Source: JADKIH01 sp031427625
GTDB lineage: Bacteria > Bacteroidota > Bacteroidia > AKYH767-A > 2013-40CM-41-45
Assembly (NCBI GenBank): GCA_031427625.1
Contig: JANPNV010000026.1
Span: 1 to 64,000 of the forward strand
DNA length: 64,000 nucleotides
Direction of reading: 5' to 3'
The stretch's first letter is position 1; each line of letters starts with the position of its first letter. A model generated the notes under the pieces. That model did not search any database. It was given only the letters and a program-made list of their open reading frames with translations, and was not told the origin of the DNA. Positions 9,101 through 17,563 of this stretch are shown in pieces. Made by a program: the position numbers and the translations under genes.

Positions 9101-11118
9101 TAACTGTTAATCCGATTCCAAATACTGCAATCGTTTCTGCTGATACATCAGTTTGCGAAAATGATCCTGCGGTAATTTATTCTGTTACCCCCGGCGGAGC
9201 GAATTATACATGGGCTATATCAGGAGGTGTTATTGTTGTTGGGCAAGGTTCTTCTGATGTTATCGTAAACTGGAATTCTCCCGGACTTGGTCAGCTTACA
9301 GTATATGAAACAAATTCATTTGGTTGCGATGGTCCTACTTTAATGATTAATGTCATCATTAACGCATCACCCTTTGCTCCTGTAATTACAGGTCTGGACA
9401 CAGTTTGCCGTGATGAGTATGCAACTTATTTTATAATCCCTAACGCCGGATCTACGTACACCTGGTCTGTAACCGGCGGAGCATCTATCACCGGGTTATC
9501 AGGATCTGTTAATACTATTCACTGGGGAGCTTCCGGAACCGGAACTGTTAATGTATACGAAACAACTGCAGCAGGATGTGACGGTCCGTCAACAAGTAAT
9601 AGTATTTACATAAAACCACGACCATCTCCTGTATCTGTATCAGGAAGTATGCTGGTATGCGATATTGTACCGGAAATTTACACTGTCAATCCAAACCCAG
9701 GTTCCACATATACTTGGACTGTAGTAAATGATTTTCAACATAATGTAAGCCCGACAATGGATACACTATTTGTTAATTGGGCTAGTGGTTCAACTTTCGG
9801 AATGATTTCATTTTTTGAAACCAACTCTGTTGGATGTAATAGTGATACAGGATCAATCAATATTTCAATAAGTATTCATCCACAGGTATTTATTCCAAAC
9901 GATTCTGATTCCATTTGTAACAACATTCCTTACCAGATAATTTCGAATGCCTCACCTTCAAGGCTTAAATGGTTTACTGATGGTGCCGGTAGTTTTAGTA
10001 ATGACACAATTGCTTCTCCGATGTACTATCCTGCTGCGACTGATACCGGTTATATTCATTTCATGATCGTTGCAAGTTCTTCGCCATGTTTGGATGATAC
10101 AGCCCGATTCTCACTCTATTTATTGGAGTCGCCGATAGTAACAGTAACGGGTCCTCCTGGACCAATCTGTTATGGAAGTAGCGACAGTCTGCGGGCGACA
10201 GGAGGAGGAACATACCTTTGGACACCAGGGGGAATTCCGGGCCCTGTAATTGGAATCAGACCATTAATCACTACAACATATACAGTTGCTGTAACCAATA
10301 CACTTAATTGCACAACCCGCGATTCTATTACGGTAAATGTCATCCCTCCCGGTATTCCTGATGCAAGTTCTGATCAAATAATTTGTTCAGGAGATTCGGC
10401 ATTATTAAATGGCTCCCAACAAAATGCAACGGGAGTTGTCTGGCATTCTTTCGGCGATGGCACATTTAGTCCGGATAGTATAATGGCAAATGCATATTAT
10501 ATTTCCGGAGTTGCGGATACAGTTGCCGGTTCCGTTATGCTGATGATAACATCAACTGGAGCTTGTTTGAATCTGACAGATACAATGATTATTAATTTTC
10601 TTTATCACTCTTCAATAGCTGCCGGAAACGACACTACGCTTATGTCTGGCAATAATGCCGTAGTATCTGTGCCACTTTCACCTGTTGCTATAAGCGTTTC
10701 TGGAGTAATCTGGACATCATCCGGAACAGGAACGTTTTCCCCGTCAGACACTACTCTAAATCCTGTTTACACTCCTTCGAAAGCAGATATGGCTCTTGAC
10801 TCAGTCATCCTAACCGTAACTACTACCAATAGCTGTATTCCGGTTTCTGACTATCTTGTAGTTGATTTTTCTCCTATTATTATTCCAAATGTTTTTACAC
10901 CTTATCCTGCAAGTCCGGGTTACAACGATTATTTTGTAATTCAGTATTTAACACCGAACACTCAATTAAAAATTTGGGACAGATGGGGAAATCTTGTTTA
11001 TACCAGCGACTATTATCAAAATGATTGGGACGCTCATGGTCTTCAGTCTGAAGTATATTATTATCTGGTTATAACTGAAGAAAAGAAATATAAAGGATGG
11101 GTTCAAGTTCTGCGCTAA
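6118..11118 (+). CDS. 1666-residue PKD-type surface protein with gliding-motility (type B) C-terminal domain
   Basis: A GTG start gives a clear signal peptide (MIRKFYYLTIAFLVMGGSTYAQ). An N-terminal ~130-residue beta domain follows (DNCASAVTLC ... YYIMVDGNAGNQEAF), then PKD domains (PVSGCAPLNVLLDN, ITSWDWDFGDPASG) and about ten Ig/PKD-like modules with repeated C-x-GDSA/VC-end patterns and tryptophan-centred strands such as YTWAISGG and YTWSVTGG. The last ~80 residues (IPNVFTPYPASPGYNDYF ... LKIWDRWGNLVY ... WVQVLR) are the CHU_C/gliding-motility-associated C-terminal domain, used as a type B T9SS signal. Such cargo is exported by T9SS and usually stays on the cell surface. The ~230-base upstream region shows no strong promoter to the eye. 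The role is probably adhesion or surface structure, by inference. Confidence 0.85.
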   Translation: MIRKFYYLTIAFLVMGGSTYAQDNCASAVTLCAGSSRNSTTAGATTVGSDPALSCGDAVVNNSVWFAILAVNNGNCTVTVININNNPGLDMQAYTGTCGSLVSTGFCASGSSATGGTMTMSFPTVSGITYYIMVDGNAGNQEAFDITATTPNDAVVARPDANFDVDPVSGCAPLNVLLDNTTTLHGGTNITYDWKIDAAAYIPSSGVDSTILLNTIGTHTVTLRVCNQQCGCKTVSQDIDVLNLFPSISYLPASSCIGTPIQFNGSAIILPDPPTVNPNITSWDWDFGDPASGASNTANGQSVNHTFTNTSSSYSVSLTIQGLCGPKTVTTVINLRPKPIVTITGGMDICEGQNLNLGSTLSNATAPITYNWVGAGTYSCTNCPATVISNLLVGGPYSIALSIVDFNGCSADTFVDVTVNELPTVFAGGFLTVCPNDSAALNATASNGIAPYHYQWSPSAGLSNDTIFDPYTFNTNSVSYCITVTDVNGCVSLPDCIIIDQYPTPTIVPSSANLCASQLPLQNTFNVNGSGAGSQYEWGLSPDYALITGAAPDSSSIDASFPPVPATYNFIAIVTDGVTGCVDTVPTSFTVTAGLSMSVSGPSTICSGDSATLNVTGATTYSWTATPAYAFADSTNSVQVVFPAVNTIFTITGTMGTCTQTINHSLTVGANPVAFINPIAPVCSCGVVTLDGTGSTPGMTYLWTSQNGSSIVAPGNIVTNGTVCVNDSITLTVTDPSTSCKNSVKEAAVSRPKPVSKANVTPPLICNGVATAINLDGSLSDPGMTYAWTSNTGAVITDSTQMSTTSNVSAATIFSLTVTDAFGCDSTSSSTVNIYPPPTFAANPPFLCTSDPVLQSTLTVSGATPGSTFTWTAIPGCVVPNSATTESQVFDFGTCGTGVYNFDVTVNDIGTTCITNLSQTVTVVSGVVLTVSNDTTFCEGGVATLTASGANSFLWSTGDTTNSITLSGLTAASSPYQYIVIGTIGGCVNSDTIIVTVNPIPNTAIVSADTSVCENDPAVIYSVTPGGANYTWAISGGVIVVGQGSSDVIVNWNSPGLGQLTVYETNSFGCDGPTLMINVIINASPFAPVITGLDTVCRDEYATYFIIPNAGSTYTWSVTGGASITGLSGSVNTIHWGASGTGTVNVYETTAAGCDGPSTSNSIYIKPRPSPVSVSGSMLVCDIVPEIYTVNPNPGSTYTWTVVNDFQHNVSPTMDTLFVNWASGSTFGMISFFETNSVGCNSDTGSINISISIHPQVFIPNDSDSICNNIPYQIISNASPSRLKWFTDGAGSFSNDTIASPMYYPAATDTGYIHFMIVASSSPCLDDTARFSLYLLESPIVTVTGPPGPICYGSSDSLRATGGGTYLWTPGGIPGPVIGIRPLITTTYTVAVTNTLNCTTRDSITVNVIPPGIPDASSDQIICSGDSALLNGSQQNATGVVWHSFGDGTFSPDSIMANAYYISGVADTVAGSVMLMITSTGACLNLTDTMIINFLYHSSIAAGNDTTLMSGNNAVVSVPLSPVAISVSGVIWTSSGTGTFSPSDTTLNPVYTPSKADMALDSVILTVTTTNSCIPVSDYLVVDFSPIIIPNVFTPYPASPGYNDYFVIQYLTPNTQLKIWDRWGNLVYTSDYYQNDWDAHGLQSEVYYYLVITEEKKYKGWVQVLR

Positions 11119-11121
11119 CAG

Positions 11122-11145
11122 AGATGTTTTAATTTAAAAACGTCT
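11122..11145. terminator. Small hairpin between convergent genes
   Basis: A 9-bp stem (11122-11130 with 11137-11145, one G-U pair) with an AATTTA loop fills the 25-base gap between two convergent stop codons. It could end both transcripts, but the stem is AT-rich and weak. Confidence 0.4.
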
Positions 11146-12118
11146 AGTGTTCGCGTATCATTAGTCGTTTGGCGAGATCGAAAAGTTTTTCTTTTTTTTG
11201 ATCAGTCACATTCACCAGATTTAGTTCTTTCAACGACTGTGAAAAATATTTATCCATTATAGCAGTAGATTTTTCTCTTACTTTTAATTTTTCATATAAA
11301 TATTTTATTGTTTTTATTTTTTGATCCGGCTGAAAGTCAATTGCATTTATCCAGCTGTAAATTTCAGATTTAATTGATTCATCAGCATTTTCTAATGCAG
11401 TAAGAAGAAGTATAGTTTTTTTATTTGAAAGAATATCGCCACCGACCTGTTTGCCAAATTTTTCGGAATCACCATATACATCAAGGATGTCGTCGTGTAG
11501 CTGAAAAGCGATTCCGAGATTTTTCCCGAATTCATATAATAATGTTGAATCTTTTTCTGACGCTCCGGCACATAATGCGCCGAGTTGAGCAGAACACCCA
11601 ATGAGTGATGCTGTTTTTTGACTGATCATTGAAAGATATTCATCAATGGTGACAGAATTTTCTGTTTCGAAATCCATATCTGATTGCTGACCCTCACAGA
11701 CTTCAATCGCTGATTTGAAAAAAATATTTAAGACATCCTTTTGGTAATTGGATTTTACGTTCATCATTAATTGACATGACAAAACGAACATAGTATCTCC
11801 TGAAAGTATGGCTATATCCGGGCTCCATTTTTTATGGACAGTTTCTTTTGTCCTTCGTAGAGGTGCCTTGTCCATAATATCATCATGCAACAAGGTGAAA
11901 TTGTGGAATACTTCAATTCCGACAGCGGCCTTAATAATCTCATCTGGATTTCCGTCGAAGAGTTCGTTAGTCATCAGCATCAGCACAGGTCTGAGTCTTT
12001 TTCCTCCAAGACCTATCATATATTTAATAGGATCATAAAGCCGATTAGGCTTCCGGTCAAGCTTTAACCCTGATAGTTCACTTTCTACTCGTTCTGAAAA
12101 ATGTTTTTCGGAATACAT
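11144..12118 (-). CDS. Polyprenyl (geranylgeranyl-type) diphosphate synthase
   Basis: Trans-isoprenyl diphosphate synthase of 324 residues. The first aspartate-rich motif lies in FTLLHDDIMDKAPLRR (~residue 85) and the second in FQLHDDILDVYGDSEKFGK (~residue 220), with the family signature GGKRLRPVL near residue 45. These residues bind the Mg2+ and diphosphate of allylic substrates and isopentenyl diphosphate. Product length cannot be read directly. The ATG at 12118 is preferred to an upstream TTG at 12133 because a promoter-like box sits just before it. A second paralogue lies at 37413-38390, so one may make medium-chain (farnesyl/geranylgeranyl) and the other long-chain (quinone) prenyl chains. 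Confidence 0.85.
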   Translation of the reverse strand: MYSEKHFSERVESELSGLKLDRKPNRLYDPIKYMIGLGGKRLRPVLMLMTNELFDGNPDEIIKAAVGIEVFHNFTLLHDDIMDKAPLRRTKETVHKKWSPDIAILSGDTMFVLSCQLMMNVKSNYQKDVLNIFFKSAIEVCEGQQSDMDFETENSVTIDEYLSMISQKTASLIGCSAQLGALCAGASEKDSTLLYEFGKNLGIAFQLHDDILDVYGDSEKFGKQVGGDILSNKKTILLLTALENADESIKSEIYSWINAIDFQPDQKIKTIKYLYEKLKVREKSTAIMDKYFSQSLKELNLVNVTDQKKEKLFDLAKRLMIREH

Positions 12119-12141
12119 TGCGTAAACATACAATGCAATTG

Positions 12142-12149
12142 CTAAAGTA
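12142..12149 (-). promoter_or_regulatory. Candidate -7 box for the prenyl synthase
   Basis: On the minus strand the bases read TACTTTAG, seven of eight to the Bacteroidota -7 consensus TAnnTTTG, 23 bases before the chosen ATG. No clear -33 TTTG partner was seen. Confidence 0.35.
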
Positions 12150-12466
12150 CATAGCAGGAGATTAAAAATATGATGATAATAAAATGCTTATAAGATATGT
12201 AAACCGTTTCCTTCAATTAATGTGTTTATGAGCATTTAATAAGCGAATTTGTAATACTTTCTGGTCCTTTTGTGTAAAAAAATATTGAAAATTTTCAAAA
12301 CAGGATCACATAACATTTAAAACATTATCTTGTTATATGTAAATTGGTTTTTCGATATTCAAGATTTTTATCCTAACTTTTAGAAGGGAAGTCTAGTTTG
12401 CAAAATAGTTTTCACATCAATTAAATTTCTGTTTATTTTTTGCACCTATGATAAAAACATTTTTTT
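12150..12466. other. Intergenic region between divergent genes, no gene seen
   Basis: AT-rich sequence of about 317 bases between the prenyl synthase and the response-regulator pseudogene. It must hold the promoters of both. Beyond the -7-like box listed separately, no repeat or RNA was recognised. Confidence 0.5.
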
Positions 12467-12898
12467 ATGAGTTCGGAATTTCAAAGTATTTTAATGTTTG
12501 CAGCAATATTGCCTGGCAAAAAATTAAGATATGTACTAGCAGAAGATGATGAGGATGATGTAATGTTTTTTCGGGATGCGATTTCCGAATTGAAATTGAA
12601 CGTCGAACTCGAGGTTGCAAAAGATGGATCACAATTAATGAAAATATTCCATTATCAGCCTTTCCCCGATGTAATATTTTTAGATCTGAATATGCCTTTA
12701 AGAAATGGCCTGGAATGTCTGGAAGAGATAAGACATTCGGAGATGTTGAAAAAAAATCCGGTTGTGATTTATTCTACATCAACGGAGCGAAAAGATATTG
12801 TTGATACACACAGCTAAGGAGCAACAATATATTTCCCAAAGCTTCCATCTTTTAATCAGTTGCAAAGGAATTTATTGCGTATTGTTAATCTCGACTAG
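12467..12898 (+). pseudogene. Single-domain response regulator interrupted by an in-frame TAA
   Basis: The frame encodes a CheY-like receiver domain: acidic pair in LAEDDEDDVMFF, phospho-acceptor aspartate in VIFLDLNMPLRNG, and the conserved threonine/serine in VVIYSTST. It stops at TAA (12815-12817) after DIVDTHS. The same frame then continues with GATIYFPKLPSFNQLQRNL and RIVNLD to a TAG at 12896-12898. That is exactly the expected end of the receiver fold, including the conserved Lys-Pro (PKLP). The stop replaces a residue that is usually variable in this family. A single base change would restore a 143-residue protein, so this is a recent nonsense mutation, a sequencing error, or a truncated product lacking beta5-alpha5. 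Confidence 0.8.
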
Positions 12899-12964
12899 GA
12901 TGAGTTTTTCTCAATCGTTAGCCTTGAAAAATTTGTTTATACCTGGAGTATAGGCTTGTAAAGA

Positions 12965-13906
12965 TCAGCTTGAAACAAACTGACTGCTTTTCAGAATCTC
13001 TTTCAGACCTTCATTGAGCGGAGTAAACTCCCGCTGCAGCAGTTGTTTCATTTTTGTTACATCCGGTTTACGGCGTGACATATCACCTTCTTTTAAAGAT
13101 GGAAGGTGAATTATCTGAGAGGAAGAATTCGTGAAATCGATAATGTATTTTGCCAGATCAAGCATTGTAATTTCATGATCAGTGCCGATGTTTGCTACAT
13201 CGTTTACTAATAGATTATTGTAAAACGCATTCGTAGTTGCTTCCAGGTGATCTTCAATATAGCAGAATGTTCTTGTCTGGCTGCCATCACCATAAATGGT
13301 AATATCCTTGTCTTTAGTTGCTGCCGCAAGGAATTTTGATATTACAAAATCAATACTCTGCTTAGGACCATATGTATTGAACAGTCGGAAAATTGTAAAG
13401 TCGAGATCGTATTCACGTTTGAATGATCGCAGATAGGCTTCACCCACATTTTTTACAATTGCATAAGGAAGACGGGAGTTTAGTGGAGTAGTATATTCGT
13501 TTTGTGGATATTCTACCGGCTCACCATAAACCTCTGATGATGACGTAAAGAATACACGTTTCACACCAGTGTTTTTTGATAAACTTAATATGTGGTTAAT
13601 GCCGGTAATGTCATTCAAAACCATTACAGGATTTGCGAGAGTTCTTTTAACCCCAACGACAGCCGCATAATGAAATACATAATCGAATCGATACGCATGA
13701 AATATGCTGGCAATATCCATCAGATCGTTTGCATTACCCTTAATGAATTTTACATTCTGATGAACAGACTTAGGAACTTTAGAGATGGAACCTGTAAGAA
13801 GGTTATCGACAATCACGATGTAATTATCTGGATCTCTTGCGAGGCGTTCGGCGAGACTGCTACCTATAAATCCTGCGCCGCCTGTTATTAAAATTTTTCT
13901 TTTCAT
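12965..13906 (-). CDS. NAD-dependent sugar-nucleotide epimerase/dehydratase (extended SDR)
   Basis: Protein of 313 residues. The Rossmann glycine motif is ITGGAGFIGSSLAERL near the N-terminus, catalytic SSSEVYGEP and the YxxxK motif (YAIVKNVGE) lie near residues 115-155, and substrate-binding features are FNTYGPKQS and IYGDGSQTRTFCYIEDH. This set is typical of UDP-glucose 4-epimerases, UDP-glucuronate decarboxylases and related enzymes feeding surface polysaccharide. The exact substrate is not certain. The ATG at 13906 places the Rossmann motif in its usual position; an alternative start at 13939 adds 11 residues with no family match. The gene lies near rfbA on the same strand, consistent with a nucleotide-sugar role, but 239 bases separate them. 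Confidence 0.8.
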   Translation of the reverse strand: MKRKILITGGAGFIGSSLAERLARDPDNYIVIVDNLLTGSISKVPKSVHQNVKFIKGNANDLMDIASIFHAYRFDYVFHYAAVVGVKRTLANPVMVLNDITGINHILSLSKNTGVKRVFFTSSSEVYGEPVEYPQNEYTTPLNSRLPYAIVKNVGEAYLRSFKREYDLDFTIFRLFNTYGPKQSIDFVISKFLAAATKDKDITIYGDGSQTRTFCYIEDHLEATTNAFYNNLLVNDVANIGTDHEITMLDLAKYIIDFTNSSSQIIHLPSLKEGDMSRRKPDVTKMKQLLQREFTPLNEGLKEILKSSQFVSS

Positions 13907-14145
13907 ACTACCTTTCGAATTGATATCAAATGTTATCATTTATTTCACAGCTGGAATTTATTTTATACCAATACTGAGTAATAATGGGTGAATAATGGAT
14001 GTTCTACTATTAGATTTATAATTCATGAAATAATTCATGAATTAATAGAATCTTAAATTGATACTCCAATTCCGGAATTAGGTTATAGAAATTCTTTATT
14101 TATTAATTAAATCAATGAAAACGTAACTTAAAAGTGTGTGTCATT

Positions 14146-15003
14146 TTATGAAAGTGACAAAAGATATTTTCCATAACCGCTTTTAACAAGGGGTTCTGCA
14201 AGTTTAATCAGTTGTTCATGAGTGATATAATTCATTCTAAAGGCTACTTCTTCAATGCATCCTATTTTTAGGCCCTGACGTTCTTCGATTACTTGCACAA
14301 ACTGACTTGCCTGCATAAGTGAAGCAAATGTTCCTGTATCGAGCCATGCCGTTCCTTTATCTAATATTCCTACCTTCAGTTTCCCAAGTTTCAGGTACTG
14401 TTTATTTACATCGGTAATTTCGTATTCTCCTCTTGCGCTCGGCTTCAGATTTTTCGCAATCTCAACTACAGAGTTATCATAAAAATAAAGTCCGGGAACT
14501 GCATAATTTGATTTTGGATGAATCGGTTTTTCTTCGATGCTCATCACGTTATTATCTTTGTCGAAGTCGACAACTCCATATCGTTCCGGATCACTTACAT
14601 GGTATGCAAAAACAACACCGCCATCAGGTGTTCGATTGCTTTCTAAAAGCTGCTGAAGTCCGGTGCCATAAAAAATATTGTCGCCCAGAATAAGTGCAAC
14701 ATTATCTTTTCCGATAAATTTTTCTCCGATTACGAATGCTTGAGCAAGGCCATTTGGAACGGCTTGTTCTGCATAAGTGAAACTACATCCCAGATTTTTC
14801 CCGTCACCCAACAGCTGTTTAAAGTGAGGAAGGTCATGCGGTGTTGAGATGATTAGAATTTCATTTATTCCTGCCATCATAAGCACAGCAAGAGGGTAGT
14901 ATATCATCGGCTTATCATAAACAGGCATGAGCTGCTTGCTCATTGCCAGAGTAAGAGGATGAAGTCGCGTGCCGGATCCTCCGGCTAATATTATTCCTTT
15001 CAC
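14146..15003 (-). CDS. rfbA: Glucose-1-phosphate thymidylyltransferase
   Basis: RmlA/RfbA of 285 residues, close to the usual ~290. It has the nucleotidyltransferase signature MKGIILAGGSGTRLHPLTL with KQLMPVYDKPMIYYPL, then LILGDNIFYG (metal-binding Asp), EEKPIHPKSNYAVPGLYFYD, and GTAWLDTGTF near residue 220. It joins dTTP and glucose-1-phosphate to dTDP-glucose, the first step to dTDP-L-rhamnose and other deoxysugars of surface glycans. The start codon is GTG. Other rml genes (rfbB, rfbC, rfbD) are not in this window; the epimerase downstream is not clearly RfbB. Confidence 0.92.
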   Translation of the reverse strand: MKGIILAGGSGTRLHPLTLAMSKQLMPVYDKPMIYYPLAVLMMAGINEILIISTPHDLPHFKQLLGDGKNLGCSFTYAEQAVPNGLAQAFVIGEKFIGKDNVALILGDNIFYGTGLQQLLESNRTPDGGVVFAYHVSDPERYGVVDFDKDNNVMSIEEKPIHPKSNYAVPGLYFYDNSVVEIAKNLKPSARGEYEITDVNKQYLKLGKLKVGILDKGTAWLDTGTFASLMQASQFVQVIEERQGLKIGCIEEVAFRMNYITHEQLIKLAEPLVKSGYGKYLLSLS

Positions 15004-15091
15004 AGAATTATTTCAATGGATTTGAATTTGAAAAATACTTCTTTTTAGCAATCATTTTATCAATTTTGATAATTATTGATGCATTATATTG

Positions 15092-17485
15092 TTATTCGGT
15101 AATGTTTTTTTTCACTTTTAGATCATTCAGCTCTACATCTTCATCTTCGTCGAACACCTGTATCAAGGCCTCTTTGAGGAATGCTCGTGTGATGATTCTC
15201 TTTTCGAGAGAGAGAAGAAGAGTAGGGAGAAAGATGAGGTTACTAAGCATTGCTATCAGTAGAGTAATAGATATGAGCAGGCCGAGTGCTGACGTACCTC
15301 CGAAACTTGATGCTGTAAAAATAAAGAATCCAGCAAAGAGGATTACAGCAGTATAAATCATGCTAGGTCCTGTTTCATGGATAACTATGGTAACAGTTTT
15401 TGAAATACTGCCACCGTATTTTCTAAGCTCCTGTCTGTATCTTGTCAGGAAATACATGGTTCCGTCGCTGGCTATTCCAAATGCTATGCTGAAGATCAGA
15501 ATAGTTGAAGGCTTTAATGCAATGCCGAAATATCCCATCATTGCTGCTGTGAGAAGAAGTGGTGTCATACTTGGAATCAGAGCAATAATTACCATTCGGA
15601 AAGACATGAATAGAAAAAACATTACTGTTCCAATAAATAATATGGCAAGGAGGACGCTTTCTTTCAGATTAAGAAGAAGGTAATCGTTATTTTTTAGAAA
15701 GATGATTGAGTTTCCGGTAAGCCTAACATCGTATTCTGAAGGAGGTAAGACGCTGTCGATTCTCGGACGAATTTCGTCAAGAAGAGTTTTCATTTTTATG
15801 GATCCTACATCAGCAACCTGGAAACTGAGACGAGTAACTTGCTGGGCACTGTCGAGAATAGAATGGAACATTTTTTGATTTCCACGGGCATCATTAGCAT
15901 AAGAGGAAAGTCTTCCGAGTTCCTGAAAATTCGGGATGATATAAAATTTAGGATCACCATCGCGTAGTCCCTGATAGGAAAATTTAATTCCTTCAACAAC
16001 GGAAACAGGTTCGCTAAACTCTTTATAACTGGCAAGAATTTTTTGTATTCGGTTAAACTTATAAAGATTTTTCAGCTCAACAGCTCCTTTGGGTTGCTTG
16101 GTGTCGATAGCAATTTCAAATGGTAAAACACCTCTGAAATTGCTTTCGAAGAATTTAAGATCAGTATAAATGACATCTTTTTTAGGAAGGTCGTCGACAA
16201 CGTATCCGACAGACGTGATTTTCATCATGCCGATTATGCTTATGACGACTATCAGTCCGACAGTAATGTAAATCCGCATTCGGTAAGCATGAACCCACTT
16301 GTCAATCGAAGTGAGAAACAGGTTTAGCGATTTTCTGTCAAGGTGTTGTGTTTGTTTTGCTGAAGGAGTTGGCAGGTAGCTGAATACAATTGGAATCAGT
16401 ATCAGAGAAATCAGAAACGTTAACATCACATTGAGTGATGCAATAATTCCAAATTCAATAAGTACATCACTGTGAGTGAATGAAAATACAAGGAAGCCAA
16501 TGGCTGTTGTAACGTTTGCATAGAATGTGGATGCACCGATGCGATAAATGGAACGTGCAAGCGCTTTTACTTTATTTCCATGCTTCGCAAATTCCTGTTG
16601 ATATTTATTTAAGAGAAGAATGCAATTAGGTATTCCGATAACAATGATCAATGGAGCGATGAGGCTTGTGAGAATGGTAATCTTGAATCCAAATAAATGC
16701 AATGTTCCGAACGACCAGATAACGCCGAGAATAACAACGAGCATGGGAAAAATAACTGCGTAAAAACTCCGGAAGAAAACGAGCAGAATAAATGCAGTGA
16801 CACCAAGTGCGAGAAAAAGAAACATCTTCATCTCAGAAAGAATTTTCTGTGAAACTGCTGTGCGAATGTATGGTAAGCCGGAGTAGTGAAGCGTAATGTG
16901 ATTTTGGCTGGCAAATTGCTCGCTTATCGCCTTTATTTTCTCGACAATTTCAATTCGTCCATGCGTGTTAATTTTATTTTGATCAAATGTAATAGCCATG
17001 ACGGTGGCCTTCGAAGTATCGTTATAAAGCAATCCTTCATAGAATGGAAGTAGTTTTATTTCATCACGAAGGTTGTCAGCCTCTTGTTGAGTTGTAGGTC
17101 GTGATGCAAGTAGTGGTTTAAAATCAAGTTTGTGAAGGCTGTCATTTCTGATAACATGGAATGCTCTTGCCACAGAAATTACTTCCTGAATACCTTCAAT
17201 GTTTTTTATCTCATTGGTGAGCTCATACCAGCCGGCTAATACGGGAAGTTGCCAGATGCTGTCGCTTTTGAATCCGATAACCATAACGGTACCGTCTTCT
17301 CCGAATTTTTCTTTAAACTTTAGGTATTCCGAAAAAGTAGGATCCGTTGGAGGAAGAATTTTCGCGGCTTCATAGCTTAACTTAACCTTCGATGCAAAAT
17401 AGCCCATTGCAACAGTGATAGACATCAGTACAATCAGTGTAACAATTCTATGTCTTAAAATAATACGGGCTGCGGCTTCGAGCAT
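15092..17485 (-). CDS. RND/MMPL-superfamily transporter
   Basis: A 797-residue membrane protein with the duplicated RND/MMPL layout. It has one N-terminal membrane helix (RIVTLIVLMSITVAMGYFA), a ~190-residue periplasmic loop, five helices (~215-375), then a second helix-loop-five-helix half. Motifs include IVIGIPNCILLLNKYQQE in half one and FSIAFGIASDGTMYFLTRY in half two, the place where RND proteins carry the proton-relay acidic residue. It is probably a proton-driven exporter of lipids or other hydrophobic compounds, as for MMPL and hopanoid (HpnN) relatives. No membrane-fusion protein or outer-membrane channel gene is adjacent, which fits the MMPL-like rather than the tripartite class. 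Confidence 0.8.
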   Translation of the reverse strand: MLEAAARIILRHRIVTLIVLMSITVAMGYFASKVKLSYEAAKILPPTDPTFSEYLKFKEKFGEDGTVMVIGFKSDSIWQLPVLAGWYELTNEIKNIEGIQEVISVARAFHVIRNDSLHKLDFKPLLASRPTTQQEADNLRDEIKLLPFYEGLLYNDTSKATVMAITFDQNKINTHGRIEIVEKIKAISEQFASQNHITLHYSGLPYIRTAVSQKILSEMKMFLFLALGVTAFILLVFFRSFYAVIFPMLVVILGVIWSFGTLHLFGFKITILTSLIAPLIIVIGIPNCILLLNKYQQEFAKHGNKVKALARSIYRIGASTFYANVTTAIGFLVFSFTHSDVLIEFGIIASLNVMLTFLISLILIPIVFSYLPTPSAKQTQHLDRKSLNLFLTSIDKWVHAYRMRIYITVGLIVVISIIGMMKITSVGYVVDDLPKKDVIYTDLKFFESNFRGVLPFEIAIDTKQPKGAVELKNLYKFNRIQKILASYKEFSEPVSVVEGIKFSYQGLRDGDPKFYIIPNFQELGRLSSYANDARGNQKMFHSILDSAQQVTRLSFQVADVGSIKMKTLLDEIRPRIDSVLPPSEYDVRLTGNSIIFLKNNDYLLLNLKESVLLAILFIGTVMFFLFMSFRMVIIALIPSMTPLLLTAAMMGYFGIALKPSTILIFSIAFGIASDGTMYFLTRYRQELRKYGGSISKTVTIVIHETGPSMIYTAVILFAGFFIFTASSFGGTSALGLLISITLLIAMLSNLIFLPTLLLSLEKRIITRAFLKEALIQVFDEDEDVELNDLKVKKNITE

Positions 17486-17563
17486 GAAGGCTTAAATGTA
17501 AAAAAATTAGTGAACTAGTAACGACCTGTTAATTGTACTGAAAATCATTCTTTATTATGCTTT

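Noticed and set aside
14018..14058. Repeated AATTCATGAA motifs between the epimerase and rfbA
   Set aside because: Short AT-rich palindromes expected by chance; no operator pattern tied to a regulator.
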